Below, one piece after another: positions 1 through 8,732 of a stretch of 64,000 nt of DNA; the first letter of the stretch is position 1, and the number at the start of each line of letters is the position of its first letter. A model generated the notes under the pieces. The model ran no database searches. It had not been told where the DNA came from and worked only from the letters and a program-made list of their open reading frames with translations. This DNA is from Bin80 sp965208025 (GTDB taxonomy: Bacteria > Bacteroidota > Rhodothermia > Rhodothermales > Bin80), in contig OZ242302.1 in NCBI GenBank assembly GCA_965208025.1, forward strand, positions 1,984,001-2,048,000, in the 5' to 3' direction. The translations under genes and the position numbers were made by a program.

Positions 1-2
1 CA

Positions 3-785
3 GCCGAACTGGGGAAGCTTTCCAAATTGGAACAGCTATATCTTCAAGGAAATAACCTCTCTGGGCCCATCCCTAGAAGTTTGATGCAATTAGATAACTT
101 ACAATTATTTTTTTTCGGTGGCCAAAGGGTTTGTTCTCCCCCTGATGATGAGTTTCAAACGTGGCTGAAAAGTATTCCGAGTACGTTTGGACCTGTATGT
201 AGAGGATTCCAGTTTTTTAGTGTTATCACGGATCAAGCATTCCCGCTTGGACTTCCTATTTCTCCGTTAATCCTGCCCGAGGCCCAAGGGGGTACTCCGC
301 CGATCACCTACACTCTAACCCCCTCACTCCCCACCGGGCTTGAATACGATTCATCAACCCGCACCATTCATGGAACGCCGTCGGTGGTTACCTCTACTCC
401 AATTCCCTATACATTCAAGGCCACCGATGCCAATGGTGCGGAGGCTACTGTGATTTTCAGTATTGAAGTCTTCGGCCCCGTCTCGTCGGAGCAGGAAGGA
501 TTACCAGAATTATTTGCGGTCTATGAAAATTATCCGAATCCTTTCTCAGAGTCCACGCTTCTGGTCGTAAACCTCCCCTGGCCTGCCACTCTGAATGTGG
601 AGGTTTTTGATGTAACAGGACGGAATGTACTTTCTCGGACTCCTGTGAATCTGACGGCTGGCTGGCGTCAAAGTATTCGTCTGGATGGCTCGGACCTACC
701 CTCTGGCATATACTTATATCAGATTCATGTTCAATCGGAGGTGGGAACTCAAACACAATCTGGTCGCTTCGTGCGGATGCAATAG
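3..785 (+). CDS. Secreted LRR protein with Ig-like and T9SS sorting domains (5' truncated)
   Basis: The reading frame is open from the first bases of the window, so this is the C-terminal part of a longer gene; the TTG at 27 is just a leucine inside a repeat. Visible in order: the last leucine-rich repeats of the LSGPIP type; a short cap with paired cysteines; a putative Ig domain of the He_PIG kind (residues about 90-150 of the visible part, with GLEYD and GTP turns); and a C-terminal Por/T9SS type A sorting domain of about 80 residues (YENYPNPF, FDVTGR, LPSGIYLYQ). The product is therefore expected to cross the outer membrane by type IX secretion and be anchored or released at the surface. 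The cap and sorting domain closely match those of the next gene, so the two are paralogues. Its N-terminal domain, which would give the function, is outside the window. Confidence 0.85.
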   Translation, partial: AELGKLSKLEQLYLQGNNLSGPIPRSLMQLDNLQLFFFGGQRVCSPPDDEFQTWLKSIPSTFGPVCRGFQFFSVITDQAFPLGLPISPLILPEAQGGTPPITYTLTPSLPTGLEYDSSTRTIHGTPSVVTSTPIPYTFKATDANGAEATVIFSIEVFGPVSSEQEGLPELFAVYENYPNPFSESTLLVVNLPWPATLNVEVFDVTGRNVLSRTPVNLTAGWRQSIRLDGSDLPSGIYLYQIHVQSEVGTQTQSGRFVRMQ

Positions 786-1036
786 TTAGTGCACTCGGGC
801 TGGATTTGCTTCGTGTGAGTCCGACTGAATACTCCCATTGACCTCCACATTGAATTTCCGTCCAGTACCTCCGCCGACCGCTGTCTCTGCGTCAAAGACA
901 AAAGTACTTGTACAGATTCAGATAATTTTGCTACTTTGCTATCAATCTGGAACCAGAATTGCACCGTCAAAACCGAAAACCTGTTTGGAGATTCTTCGCT
1001 CCGATAGTGATTTCTTGTAAGTCTTAATCATGATCA

Positions 1037-1071
1037 AAAAGGATGATCTCTTTATAGATCAGCATCCTTTT
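1037..1071 (+). promoter_or_regulatory. Hairpin in the leader of the subtilase-LRR gene
   Basis: AAAAGGATG (1037-1045) pairs perfectly with CATCCTTTT (1063-1071), and an inner ATCT/AGAT (1046-1049 with 1056-1059) adds a second short helix. The right arm ends 11 bases before the ATG at 1083. It could be the terminator of the upstream gene, since it ends in a short T run, or a leader structure affecting translation. I cannot tell which. Confidence 0.45.
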
Positions 1072-1082
1072 CAATATGAACC

Positions 1083-4000
1083 ATGAGAATTGATCCATCA
1101 TTATTTCTACTGACACTGGGCTTCTCTTTTGTTTCGCTCTTCGGTAGCATGCGAGTAATTGCCCAGAGCGTCTCCGAGGTAGTGCCTCAGGTGGTGGTGG
1201 TGCAATTTGAAGAGGGCGTTGATTTACTCGGAAAAACAGTCACCACTGGCTTACAGATCTTTGATCGTAAAGCAGCCGCCTATGGAGTACATACCATTGA
1301 GCGGATGTATCCTTTTCTTGATTATGTAGAACCGACTCCCCAGACGAGGGATAATCTGATGGCCCTGCGCCGAACCTACTCTGTGCACTACAGCGCCAAT
1401 GACATTCCTCAGCGGGTTTCAACGGACTTATCTCATGCATCAGGTGTCGTCTACGCCGAACCCTTACTTGTGAATCATATTTCTGGATCAGCTCACTGGG
1501 ATCATATCAATCCGAATGATCCCAGATTTGTAGAGCAAATCGAATTGACAGCTCTAAACCTTCCCGAGGCATGGGATGTTGTGAAAGCTTCGGACAGTAC
1601 GCCGACAGTGGTAATCGCAATTGTTGACGGAGGGAGCGAATGGCGACATGAGGATCTTCTCGCCAATGTGTGGACGAACGAAGATGAAATTCCTGACAAC
1701 AGGATTGATGACGACATGAATGGATTCATTGATGATGTGCATGGTGTGAACTTCGCCAATCAGGATGATTATGACCATGACCCTACTGGGCTACGTCTAA
1801 CTCCGCGAAACGCAATGCATGGCACGGCGGTTGCCGGAGCAGCAAGTGCAGTGACCGACAATAAGTTAGGAGTGTCAGGTGCTGCCTGGAATGCGGAACT
1901 GATGCATATCAATGTGGGATGTGCTACCTCTGATCGTCGAATTTGTGAAGGATACACTGGCATTCTTTATGCAGCTACCAATGGCGCCGACATCATCAAT
2001 ACCAGTTGGGGCGCAACGTTACAAAATGACTTTGATGCTAGGCTTCCTGTTCAAACGCTTGAACTTGTCACCGATATGGGATCTCTGGTTGTCGCCTCAG
2101 CGGGGAATTTTGATACAAACCTGGACGAAAATACTCGCTATCCGGCCCAACACCCGCGTGTACTCTCAGTAGGGTCTACACAGAAGGATATGCGCGTGAA
2201 AGCGCGATCATCCAGCTTTGGTAGACAGGTCAGTGTGTTTGCCCCCGGAGTCAATATTATTACCACGGGATCAGATAACGAATACATTACGATCAGCGGC
2301 ACATCATTTTCGACTCCCCTTACTTCAGGGGTGGCTGCCTTGGTGAGGACTCGGTTCCCCAATCTATCTCCAGATGCCCTGCGAGAGCATGTACGGTTAA
2401 CGAGCGAGAACATTGACGCTGAAAACCCTGACTTTGCTGGCTTGATGGGGCGGGGATTTGTCAATGCACAGCGAGCCACGCAAGAACCCAACCTACCTGC
2501 GATACGTCTCAAGGACTGGTCATGGGCAGATCATGATGGTAATCGCATCATTGAGCCTACCGACCGGGTGACGATCTCAATGGACATAGTCAACTATCTC
2601 AACGATGCCAACCAATTCCATGTGGAACTTGCAGGAGACGAAGTCTATCCATTCATTGAGTGGGCTACATCTGAGATTGAGATCGGCCCTCTTGCTGGTG
2701 GTGCTTCAACCGAAGTAGACTTTGAGTTCACAGTTGGCCCCAATGCTCCACCCGATCAGTTCATACGACTTTTCGTACATGTTCGTGATGGAGACTTTAA
2801 CGATGTTACGGACCGGATCACGTTTCGTGTGAACCGACAGCTTGAACAAGTCTATCAGGGTCTGAGAGCATTTTACAATGCGACAGGCGGAGATCACTGG
2901 ACTGAGAAACACAATTGGGATGTTTCAAACATTCCGACCGAGACAGAACTGGCCAGTTGGGTTGGTGTTACGGTCAAGGAGGGGTTGGTCGTTGAACTGA
3001 AGATGGAAAAAAACAATCTCAATGGAACCTTGCCTCCTGAACTTGGGAACCTGAGAAATCTTCAGATTCTTGAACTTGTTGAGAATAGGGGATTGAGTGG
3101 TCAGATTCCATCCCAACTCGGAAACCTTGAACGACTGATAGAACTGAACCTATCCGAAAATTCTCTCTCTGGCCCGATCCCGCCTGAATTAGAGAACCTC
3201 AAACAACTTGACGATCTGGATCTATCGCACAATTCTCTTTCTGGTTCAATCCCCCCTGAACTCGGGAATCTTGAACAACTGGAAAAACTAATCCTTACAC
3301 GCAATTCTCTCACTGGCCCAGTCCCCCCTGAAATCGGAAACCTTAAACGGCTGTGGATTCTATTTTTGTCTGGCAATTCCCTTTCTGGCTCTATCCCGCC
3401 TGAACTAGAAAATAGTACAGGATTACGATTCATTGGTCTGTCCTATAATCTGCTGTCCGGTCCGATTCCACCTGAGCTTGGGAATCTCGAACCACTATGG
3501 CAATTGAACCTGGGGCATAATTCCCTTTCAGGATCCATCCCGGCGGAACTTGGAAAAATAAAACAACTTCGATCTCTGAACCTTTCCAGCAACACACTTT
3601 CTGGGCCAATTCCTCCAGAACTTGGTGATCTTGAACAACTGGAAGAATTAATCCTATCCAATAACGCTCTCTCCGGTCCCATTCCGCCTGAACTTGGAAA
3701 CCTCAAAATGCTTGAAGAACTGGATCTGTCACGTAATTCCCTGGGAGGCCCAATCCCCCCCGAACTGGGGAATCTCCCACAGTTGAGGCGTCTAATCCTC
3801 AGTCAGAATACTCTCACTGGGCAGATTCCTCGAAGCTTCTTGGGGTTAAATCGTCTGGAAGTTTTTCATTTTAAGGGGCAGAATCTGTGTGCTCCTGCCG
3901 ATGATGAATTTCAAATGTGGCTGAATCGTATTCGAGATCATCTGGGGCCTACCTGCACTCCGTTACAGGTTGACGATGAAACCTCAGATTATTCGTCGAC

Positions 4001-4292
4001 ACACGGACTACCCGAATCGTTCAAGGTATATGAAAACTATCCTAACCCTTTTCATGAATTCACACTCTTGACGGTTGACCTGCCCTGGCCTGCCACACTC
4101 AATGTGGATATATTTGATGTCACTGGACGGAGGGTATTATCCCAAACAGCTGCAGATCTAACGCCAGGCTGGCGCCAGAGTATCCATCTCACGGGATCAT
4201 CATTGCCCTCAGGTCTATATCTTTACCAGATTCATGTGCAATCACAGGCAGGTATTGAGACACATGCCGGCCGCATTGTTCGTATGCGCTAA
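1083..4292 (+). CDS. Subtilisin-like serine protease with plant-type LRRs and T9SS sorting domain
   Basis: 1069 residues. An N-terminal hydrophobic segment (about 7-28) looks like a Sec signal peptide. An S8 peptidase domain spans about 140-470 with the whole active site visible: Asp182 (VDGG), His246 (HGT), oxyanion Asn342 (SAGN) and Ser408 (GTSFSTP). A beta-rich CARDB-like stretch (about 475-610) follows, then an LRR cap beginning AFYNATGG and twelve 24-residue repeats of the plant-like LSGPIPPELGNL type (about 646-932). A Cys-containing cap and a T9SS type A sorting domain (ENYPNPF, DVTGRR, LPSGLYLYQ) end the protein. The likely role is an extracellular or surface protease whose LRR arm binds a partner; the substrate is unknown. 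The ATG at 1083 is chosen because the signal peptide starts there. The gene stands alone on the plus strand behind its paralogue. Confidence 0.92.
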   Translation: MRIDPSLFLLTLGFSFVSLFGSMRVIAQSVSEVVPQVVVVQFEEGVDLLGKTVTTGLQIFDRKAAAYGVHTIERMYPFLDYVEPTPQTRDNLMALRRTYSVHYSANDIPQRVSTDLSHASGVVYAEPLLVNHISGSAHWDHINPNDPRFVEQIELTALNLPEAWDVVKASDSTPTVVIAIVDGGSEWRHEDLLANVWTNEDEIPDNRIDDDMNGFIDDVHGVNFANQDDYDHDPTGLRLTPRNAMHGTAVAGAASAVTDNKLGVSGAAWNAELMHINVGCATSDRRICEGYTGILYAATNGADIINTSWGATLQNDFDARLPVQTLELVTDMGSLVVASAGNFDTNLDENTRYPAQHPRVLSVGSTQKDMRVKARSSSFGRQVSVFAPGVNIITTGSDNEYITISGTSFSTPLTSGVAALVRTRFPNLSPDALREHVRLTSENIDAENPDFAGLMGRGFVNAQRATQEPNLPAIRLKDWSWADHDGNRIIEPTDRVTISMDIVNYLNDANQFHVELAGDEVYPFIEWATSEIEIGPLAGGASTEVDFEFTVGPNAPPDQFIRLFVHVRDGDFNDVTDRITFRVNRQLEQVYQGLRAFYNATGGDHWTEKHNWDVSNIPTETELASWVGVTVKEGLVVELKMEKNNLNGTLPPELGNLRNLQILELVENRGLSGQIPSQLGNLERLIELNLSENSLSGPIPPELENLKQLDDLDLSHNSLSGSIPPELGNLEQLEKLILTRNSLTGPVPPEIGNLKRLWILFLSGNSLSGSIPPELENSTGLRFIGLSYNLLSGPIPPELGNLEPLWQLNLGHNSLSGSIPAELGKIKQLRSLNLSSNTLSGPIPPELGDLEQLEELILSNNALSGPIPPELGNLKMLEELDLSRNSLGGPIPPELGNLPQLRRLILSQNTLTGQIPRSFLGLNRLEVFHFKGQNLCAPADDEFQMWLNRIRDHLGPTCTPLQVDDETSDYSSTHGLPESFKVYENYPNPFHEFTLLTVDLPWPATLNVDIFDVTGRRVLSQTAADLTPGWRQSIHLTGSSLPSGLYLYQIHVQSQAGIETHAGRIVRMR
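3018..3884 (+). repeat. Twelve tandem 72-bp leucine-rich-repeat units
   Basis: Within the protease gene a 72-bp unit recurs twelve times, encoding LSGxIPPELGxL plus a variable LxxLxLSxN half. The DNA is similar enough between units to allow copy-number change by recombination. Antisense open frames over this stretch are an effect of the repeat. Confidence 0.85.
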
Positions 4293-4302
4293 TGAATTAG
4301 CA

Positions 4303-4321
4303 GGTGAGGCATGGCCTCACC
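4303..4321 (+). terminator. Possible terminator hairpin after the protease gene
   Basis: GGTGAGGC (4303-4310), a 3-base loop and GCCTCACC (4314-4321) form a perfect 8-bp stem starting 10 bases after the TAA at 4290-4292. No T tract follows, so intrinsic termination is only possible. Confidence 0.35.
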
Positions 4322-4865
4322 CGTATCAAGTAGTTCACCTTTCGCTGGACAACAGTATTATTATCGCATCATTCTCAAAGCCAATTTGAACAACACAACC
4401 TGTTGATCGCACTACCCCCCGTCGAATGATATAAGGGATGTATCGCCTCACGCAATGGTAGGGTGTTTATCGTTGCGTTAGGAAACTTAATGCTCCATTT
4501 ATATGGATCATATCATGAATTACACGTCAATGAGGCTTCATCCATGGACTGCACAACAGCAAAATGAAGCGCCGAGAGGATGAGGATATCCCTCAATGTA
4601 GCAAATCTATTCCTTGGGATACAATCTACTCCCCATAGCCCTCACGAAAGTGTAGACACAAAGAGTTGATAGACCATGAGACGACGGTGGCCCCATACCA
4701 AAGGATATGATGGTGGAAATTTATTGATCCAAACTGTGGCTAGTGGATCAATCTGCGTTAACTCTAATATACCGAAGTCCGAATCATTTTACCCTTACAC
4801 GCCCTGCAATAGTACCCAATAAACCGCCATCTATATAGGATTCATGACATTTAAGCCACTGATTG
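4322..4865. other. Intergenic region, nothing recognised
   Basis: About 540 bases between the LRR protease and the prenyl synthase. I see no open frame with protein-like content, no tRNA and no strong repeat. The promoter of the downstream gene presumably lies here but no clear box stands out. Confidence 0.5.
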
Positions 4866-5861
4866 ATGGATGAAAACCTGAATGAAACCACGATCTCACT
4901 TCGAGATTTTCAGTCAGTGGTAGAAGACGATCTCAATGAATTTTCGCGTCACTTTCGAGAAGCTGTACGAGTAGAGCACGGACTCTTGAATCTGGTGATT
5001 CGATATTTTCTCCGTCAGAAGGGCAAACGCATTCGGCCGTTATTGGTCCTCTTGACCGCCAAGACTTGTGGAGGTATCCGTGAACGAAGCCATCGTGCTG
5101 CCGCACTGGTTGAACTCCTTCATACCGCTACTCTGGTACATGATGATGTCGTAGATGAATCTGAGAAGAGACGAGGGACTTACTCTATCAATGCACTCTG
5201 GGGGAATAAGGTCGCCGTCTTACTTGGCGACTATTTTCTGAGCCGCGGACTTCTTTTGGCACTGGAGCATGATGATTATGACCTGCTTCGCGTGCTGAGC
5301 CATGCCGTAAAACGTATGAGTGAAGGAGAATTGAGACAGGTTCAGCGATCGCGTAGCATGGATGTAGATGAAGAGTCTTACTATAAGATCATTTCAGATA
5401 AAACTGCATCTCTTATTTCCGCCTGTACACGCTGTGGAGCTCTGAGTGCAGATGCAGATCCGGATAGTCTTCGCTCTATGGAAGAGTTTGGCGAACAACT
5501 GGGGCTCGCATTCCAAATTCGAGATGATCTCTTTGATTATGGAACTCAAGAAGTCGGAAAACCGGTGGGAGCGGATATTCAGAAAAAATTGGTCACCCTC
5601 CCCTTGATCCATGCTCTCGAGGTCTCTGGCAAGTCGGAGCGACGACGAATCCTAAAACTTATACGCAGCGGAAAAAAGACAAAACAGAATCGGCAAATCA
5701 TCTTTGAATTTGCTGAATCAACTGGCGGTTTAGCTTATGCACAAGAACGTATGGAGTATCATATCAAATCGGCACAGTCCCTCCTCACATCGTTCCCCGA
5801 TTCTGATGCTCGCAGAGCAATGCATGCACTCAGCCAGTATGTGATCATGCGAAAAAAGTGA
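4866..5861 (+). CDS. Polyprenyl diphosphate synthase (trans-isoprenyl transferase)
   Basis: 331 residues. It condenses isopentenyl diphosphate with an allylic diphosphate to build the long prenyl chain used for menaquinone or a related quinone. Both aspartate-rich motifs are present: DDVVD at about 93-97, inside LVHDDVVDE, and DDLFD at about 216, inside FQIRDDLFDYG. The KGKRIRPLL substrate-binding motif is at about 52-60. Length and motifs fit the long-chain (octaprenyl/heptaprenyl) group, but product chain length cannot be read reliably from sequence. A TTG lies directly before the ATG at 4866; I take the ATG. The gene is isolated, with no other quinone gene beside it. Confidence 0.9.
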   Translation: MDENLNETTISLRDFQSVVEDDLNEFSRHFREAVRVEHGLLNLVIRYFLRQKGKRIRPLLVLLTAKTCGGIRERSHRAAALVELLHTATLVHDDVVDESEKRRGTYSINALWGNKVAVLLGDYFLSRGLLLALEHDDYDLLRVLSHAVKRMSEGELRQVQRSRSMDVDEESYYKIISDKTASLISACTRCGALSADADPDSLRSMEEFGEQLGLAFQIRDDLFDYGTQEVGKPVGADIQKKLVTLPLIHALEVSGKSERRRILKLIRSGKKTKQNRQIIFEFAESTGGLAYAQERMEYHIKSAQSLLTSFPDSDARRAMHALSQYVIMRKK

Positions 5862-6302
5862 TTCCTCAACAGCACATGATACAAGGTGGAACTCACTTAT
5901 CCGGTATCACTAAGCCGACTGATCCATGGATGCGGAGAGTCGCCCGGAATCAATGAGACTCGGCCTCACGCGGAGAAGCCCCAGATCGTGTCCAATTCTT
6001 CGCAGGAAATCAAATTGGTAGACAGATGCCTCGCAAGATTGATTGGTCCACACCTGTACTCCATCTAACCGAAATCACCTCGGAAACAGCTTCAAGATCG
6101 GTTAAGTTTGACCAAATAGACGCACAACCATTATTCGCCCTGTCGTTGAACAAATTCGGAGTTATTTTAGATACTCATAGACCCCAATGGATACGGTCCT
6201 AATCACACATATGTCCTTACTCCACACAGATATTCAAAGCACTTGTTTCAGGAACCCAAGTTCCTGTAATTCGTCCAACAATTCTACCCGTATCTTTATG
6301 TG
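5862..6302. other. Intergenic region before the ATPase pseudogene
   Basis: About 440 bases with no convincing gene. A 60-codon open frame at 5886-6068 has no recognisable composition or start signal and is not called. Confidence 0.45.
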
Positions 6303-6897
6303 ATGACTGAAGATCCACATTCTCCCCCTCACTCATTACCTGCTGCGGTTGACCGAGGCCCTGCAAGATACTTTCATGGATGAAATAGTATTCTGCAGAA
6401 TTTTGACGAACTCCTAGCACGAGCACTTGACACAAATACTGGGACGATCTTCCTGATTCAGGGGGCTCCAGGAGTGGGGAAGAGTGCTCTGCTTTATGAA
6501 TGTGAAAGACTTGCAAAATCCCTACATTGGGATGTTGTGAATATTGGGGTGACCGCTCTCTGGGATCCACATCAGTTACTTAGTTCCCTGGGGTTTGGAG
6601 ATAAATATGAGGTGACAGAAAAATCCACTCAGGTCGGGCTGAAAAATTTTTTTAGGAGGGGATATAAAAATATCCGCCCAAAGCCTACGGTTGAGGATAT
6701 TCTTAAAGATGAGAAAGAACCATTGCTCTTAATTCTTGATGAAGCCCAAGCACTATTGGATGAAAATGTTCCTCCCTCTCAGCACATTGGGAATACGATC
6801 CGTATACTTGAACTCATCCATAATGGCAAATTGGGTAGACCCATCGTCCTACTGACCGCAGGGCTTGATGGGATAACGAGGGGGGGTCGTAAGTTGA

Positions 6898-6933
6898 AAA
6901 TTTCAGGTTCTACCCCGAACCTTGTGGATAGAG
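6898..6933. repeat. Left target duplication and inverted repeat of the ISL3 element
   Basis: The 8-bp direct repeat AAATTTCA (6898-6905) is followed by the element end, starting GGTTCTACC (6906 onward). About 20 of 28 bases match the complement of the other end. The transposase stop codon lies inside this repeat. Confidence 0.9.
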
Positions 6934-8187
6934 GTCTAAGCCTCCACAGAAGAATAGAATCGCACTTCTGAATTTTTCAAACGTTCGGTATCCTCTCCCG
7001 ACCGTTTTGATTTCTTGAATTTTGCCGTTAATGCGTTCTGCCTTGGCGTTGGATTGTGAGTGGGAAAGTGCATTACAGACGCCATCAAAATGTCGCTGAA
7101 ACCTTTCCCCCACCTTGGTGACTTCCCTGACGCCCATCTGCTCAACACTCTTTAGCCAGAGATCAAAATACCTCTTTGCTTCGGCGAAGGAACTACACTC
7201 AAAGATCCCTTTAAACTCTTCGCGTACCCGCCAGGCGTGACTGACTTCCAAGTTGGCTTCTTGAACGACTTTGAAGATCTCGTCTTGCTTGGCCGTACGG
7301 TTCTTTTCGTTCTTCAAAAGCACATAACGCGTCCCTTTCAACTCGGGATGGCTCTTCACTTCCCGTCTGCGCACCTGATTGATTGCTTTGTTCAGATCCT
7401 GAATCAGATGAAACCGATCATGAATCAAGGTTGCGTTCGGAAAGACTCGTTCAACGGCGCGAATAAACGCCTTTAACATGTCCGTCGTCACCGTTACGAC
7501 CTTCTCCTTCATTCCCTCAAACACACGCTCAAACAGCACTATAGCGCCTTCTTTGGTCTTTCCCTCCCCCACATCAAGGACAATCCCCCGTGTGGAATCT
7601 GTTACCACGGTCCCATAGACATGCCCCCGTTTGAGTGCTTTCTCATCCACACCGATATGGGGGATCTCTCCCAGATCCCTACGTGCTAATCCGCGCTCTA
7701 CACTACGATGCATGATCCGATTCAGTTGGTTAAATCCACACCGTAGAAGCTTGGCGGTGCTGGTTTGATTTTTGGTTGCTTTCAACAGATCAATCGCAGC
7801 GCGCTCAAAGGCATAGGTTACACGACTGGATGAATCTGCCCAAGGAAGCTTAATCGTCTTGATTCCCTTTGAAGACTTGACCCGAGGGATACGACAGTGG
7901 ATATAACTCTTGGATTGACACCAGTCAATATGACGCCACGAACGCTCCTTGCGGTGGTCATACAACGTCCCAGATTCCCCCGTTTCTGGACAAACAAGAT
8001 TCTCTCCCGAATGGCGAAGATATACATCAATCCGGTGAGACGTTGGATCCAAAGTGATTCGGTCAAGCTGCCACTCAGGAGTGAGATCCAGAGTGTAGCG
8101 CATAAATAAATCTATGAAATTTGACATGAAATTGAGTAGGTTTAGTTCGCCGAAATATACTCATTCCACACAAATTGTGGTAGAACC
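6906..8187 (-). mobile_element. ISL3-family insertion sequence, 1282 bp
   Basis: The boundaries are set by imperfect terminal inverted repeats that share GGTTCTACC and TGTGGA blocks, and by an exact 8-bp target duplication (AAATTTCA). An 8-bp duplication is characteristic of the ISL3 family. Joining the flanks and keeping one duplication restores the interrupted ATPase frame, which confirms both ends. The single transposase gene is intact and antisense to the host gene, so the element may still be active. Confidence 0.93.
6910..8127 (-). CDS. ISL3-family transposase
   Basis: 405 residues, a normal length for an ISL3 DDE transposase. The N-terminal part is basic and rich in Cys/His/Trp (zinc-ribbon and helix-turn-helix region in the family). 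The catalytic core shows GVDEKALKRG (first Asp), TTDMLKAF and LIHDRFHLIQDLNKA (second Asp region) and NAKAERINGKIQEIKTVGRGYR (Glu region). All three parts are uninterrupted. The ATG at 8127 gives the usual short leader before the LFMRY-type start; another ATG at 8103 is possible. The stop codon lies within the terminal inverted repeat, leaving almost no downstream non-coding sequence. It catalyses excision and insertion of the surrounding element. Confidence 0.93.
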   Translation of the reverse strand: MSNFIDLFMRYTLDLTPEWQLDRITLDPTSHRIDVYLRHSGENLVCPETGESGTLYDHRKERSWRHIDWCQSKSYIHCRIPRVKSSKGIKTIKLPWADSSSRVTYAFERAAIDLLKATKNQTSTAKLLRCGFNQLNRIMHRSVERGLARRDLGEIPHIGVDEKALKRGHVYGTVVTDSTRGIVLDVGEGKTKEGAIVLFERVFEGMKEKVVTVTTDMLKAFIRAVERVFPNATLIHDRFHLIQDLNKAINQVRRREVKSHPELKGTRYVLLKNEKNRTAKQDEIFKVVQEANLEVSHAWRVREEFKGIFECSSFAEAKRYFDLWLKSVEQMGVREVTKVGERFQRHFDGVCNALSHSQSNAKAERINGKIQEIKTVGRGYRTFEKFRSAILFFCGGLDLYPQGSG

Positions 8188-8195
8188 AAATTTCA
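8160..8195. repeat. Right inverted repeat and target duplication of the ISL3 element
   Basis: The element ends with GTGGTAGAACC at 8187, complementary to the left end, followed by the second copy of AAATTTCA at 8188-8195. Confidence 0.9.
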
Positions 8196-8732
8196 AGATT
8201 TGCAGACAATTGTCTTGTAGAGTTAGGCGCATTAAGCAAAGAGTCCGAGCGGGCCGTGATTCTGGATTGGCTCACGAAGGAAGGCGGTACAAAAGAAGAT
8301 CCTACGGACTGGATCAACGCAATTGCGCTTGAAACGCATGGATGGCCCCAGCACATCCTGTCCTATACGTACCCCGCCGCAAAGCATCTCAAAGCGAATG
8401 GTGGCATCATGACCCATGACGGACTACTTGCGTTGATGGAAGCAGGACGGAAAAGTCGCAATGTATACTATAAGCAGAGGGTAAGTGATTTCCGTGTTGA
8501 TCAGATCCGCTGTCTGGCAGGGTCAATTGTAGAAGTCCCCCATGGAGAGCCTGCGGAGTATAAACACATCATGTCTTCGCTGATTCAGGAATATGGCCAA
8601 AGTGAGGCGGAGGATCTGTTTCAGAAATTTGAGCAGAAGGGGTTACTCATAGAAAGTGGCATGGGATATGCCGTTCCCATCCCTTCCATGCTCACTTGGC
8701 TGGCATTAAATTACACTCATCAACAGATCTAA

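Larger units (their letters stand above)
6303..8732 (+). pseudogene. AAA-type ATPase, broken by a stop codon and an ISL3 insertion
   Basis: This is a damaged member of the ATPase family found intact at 26308 and 27738. From the ATG at 6303 the frame reads MTEDPHSPP then the family hallmark DRGPARYFHG, and hits an in-frame TGA at 6381-6383 where the intact copies have an arginine codon (CGA to TGA would explain it). The same frame continues with the P-loop GAPGVGKSALL, the Walker B stretch LLLILDEAQAL and LLTAGL, up to 6905. An IS element (6906-8187) follows, and the frame resumes at 8188 with ISRFA, KESER, ETHGWPQH and VPIPSM before the TAA at 8730. Insert plus duplication is 1290 bp, a multiple of three, so the two halves stay in phase. 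The stop and the insertion are independent lesions. An internal restart after the TGA could make only a shortened product. Confidence 0.88.

Noticed and set aside
2138..2512. 124-codon antisense frame inside the protease domain
   Set aside because: It lies fully opposite a conserved catalytic domain and has no recognisable pattern.
3101..3706. Two antisense open frames (110 and 87 codons) over the LRR region with repeated FPSSGGIGPE-like text
   Set aside because: They mirror the 72-bp LRR repeat on the opposite strand and have no independent start signal or family.
3018..3884. Regular repeats that could be mistaken for a CRISPR array
   Set aside because: The units are contiguous 72-bp coding repeats in frame with a protein, with no unique spacers. 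No CRISPR array or cas gene was seen in the window.
5886..6068. 60-codon plus-strand frame after the prenyl synthase
   Set aside because: No start context, no family-like pattern and low-complexity composition.
6381..6383. TGA as a recoded codon in the ATPase gene
   Set aside because: No recoding element is visible, the intact copies have arginine here, and the gene is further broken by an IS, so a plain nonsense mutation is simpler.
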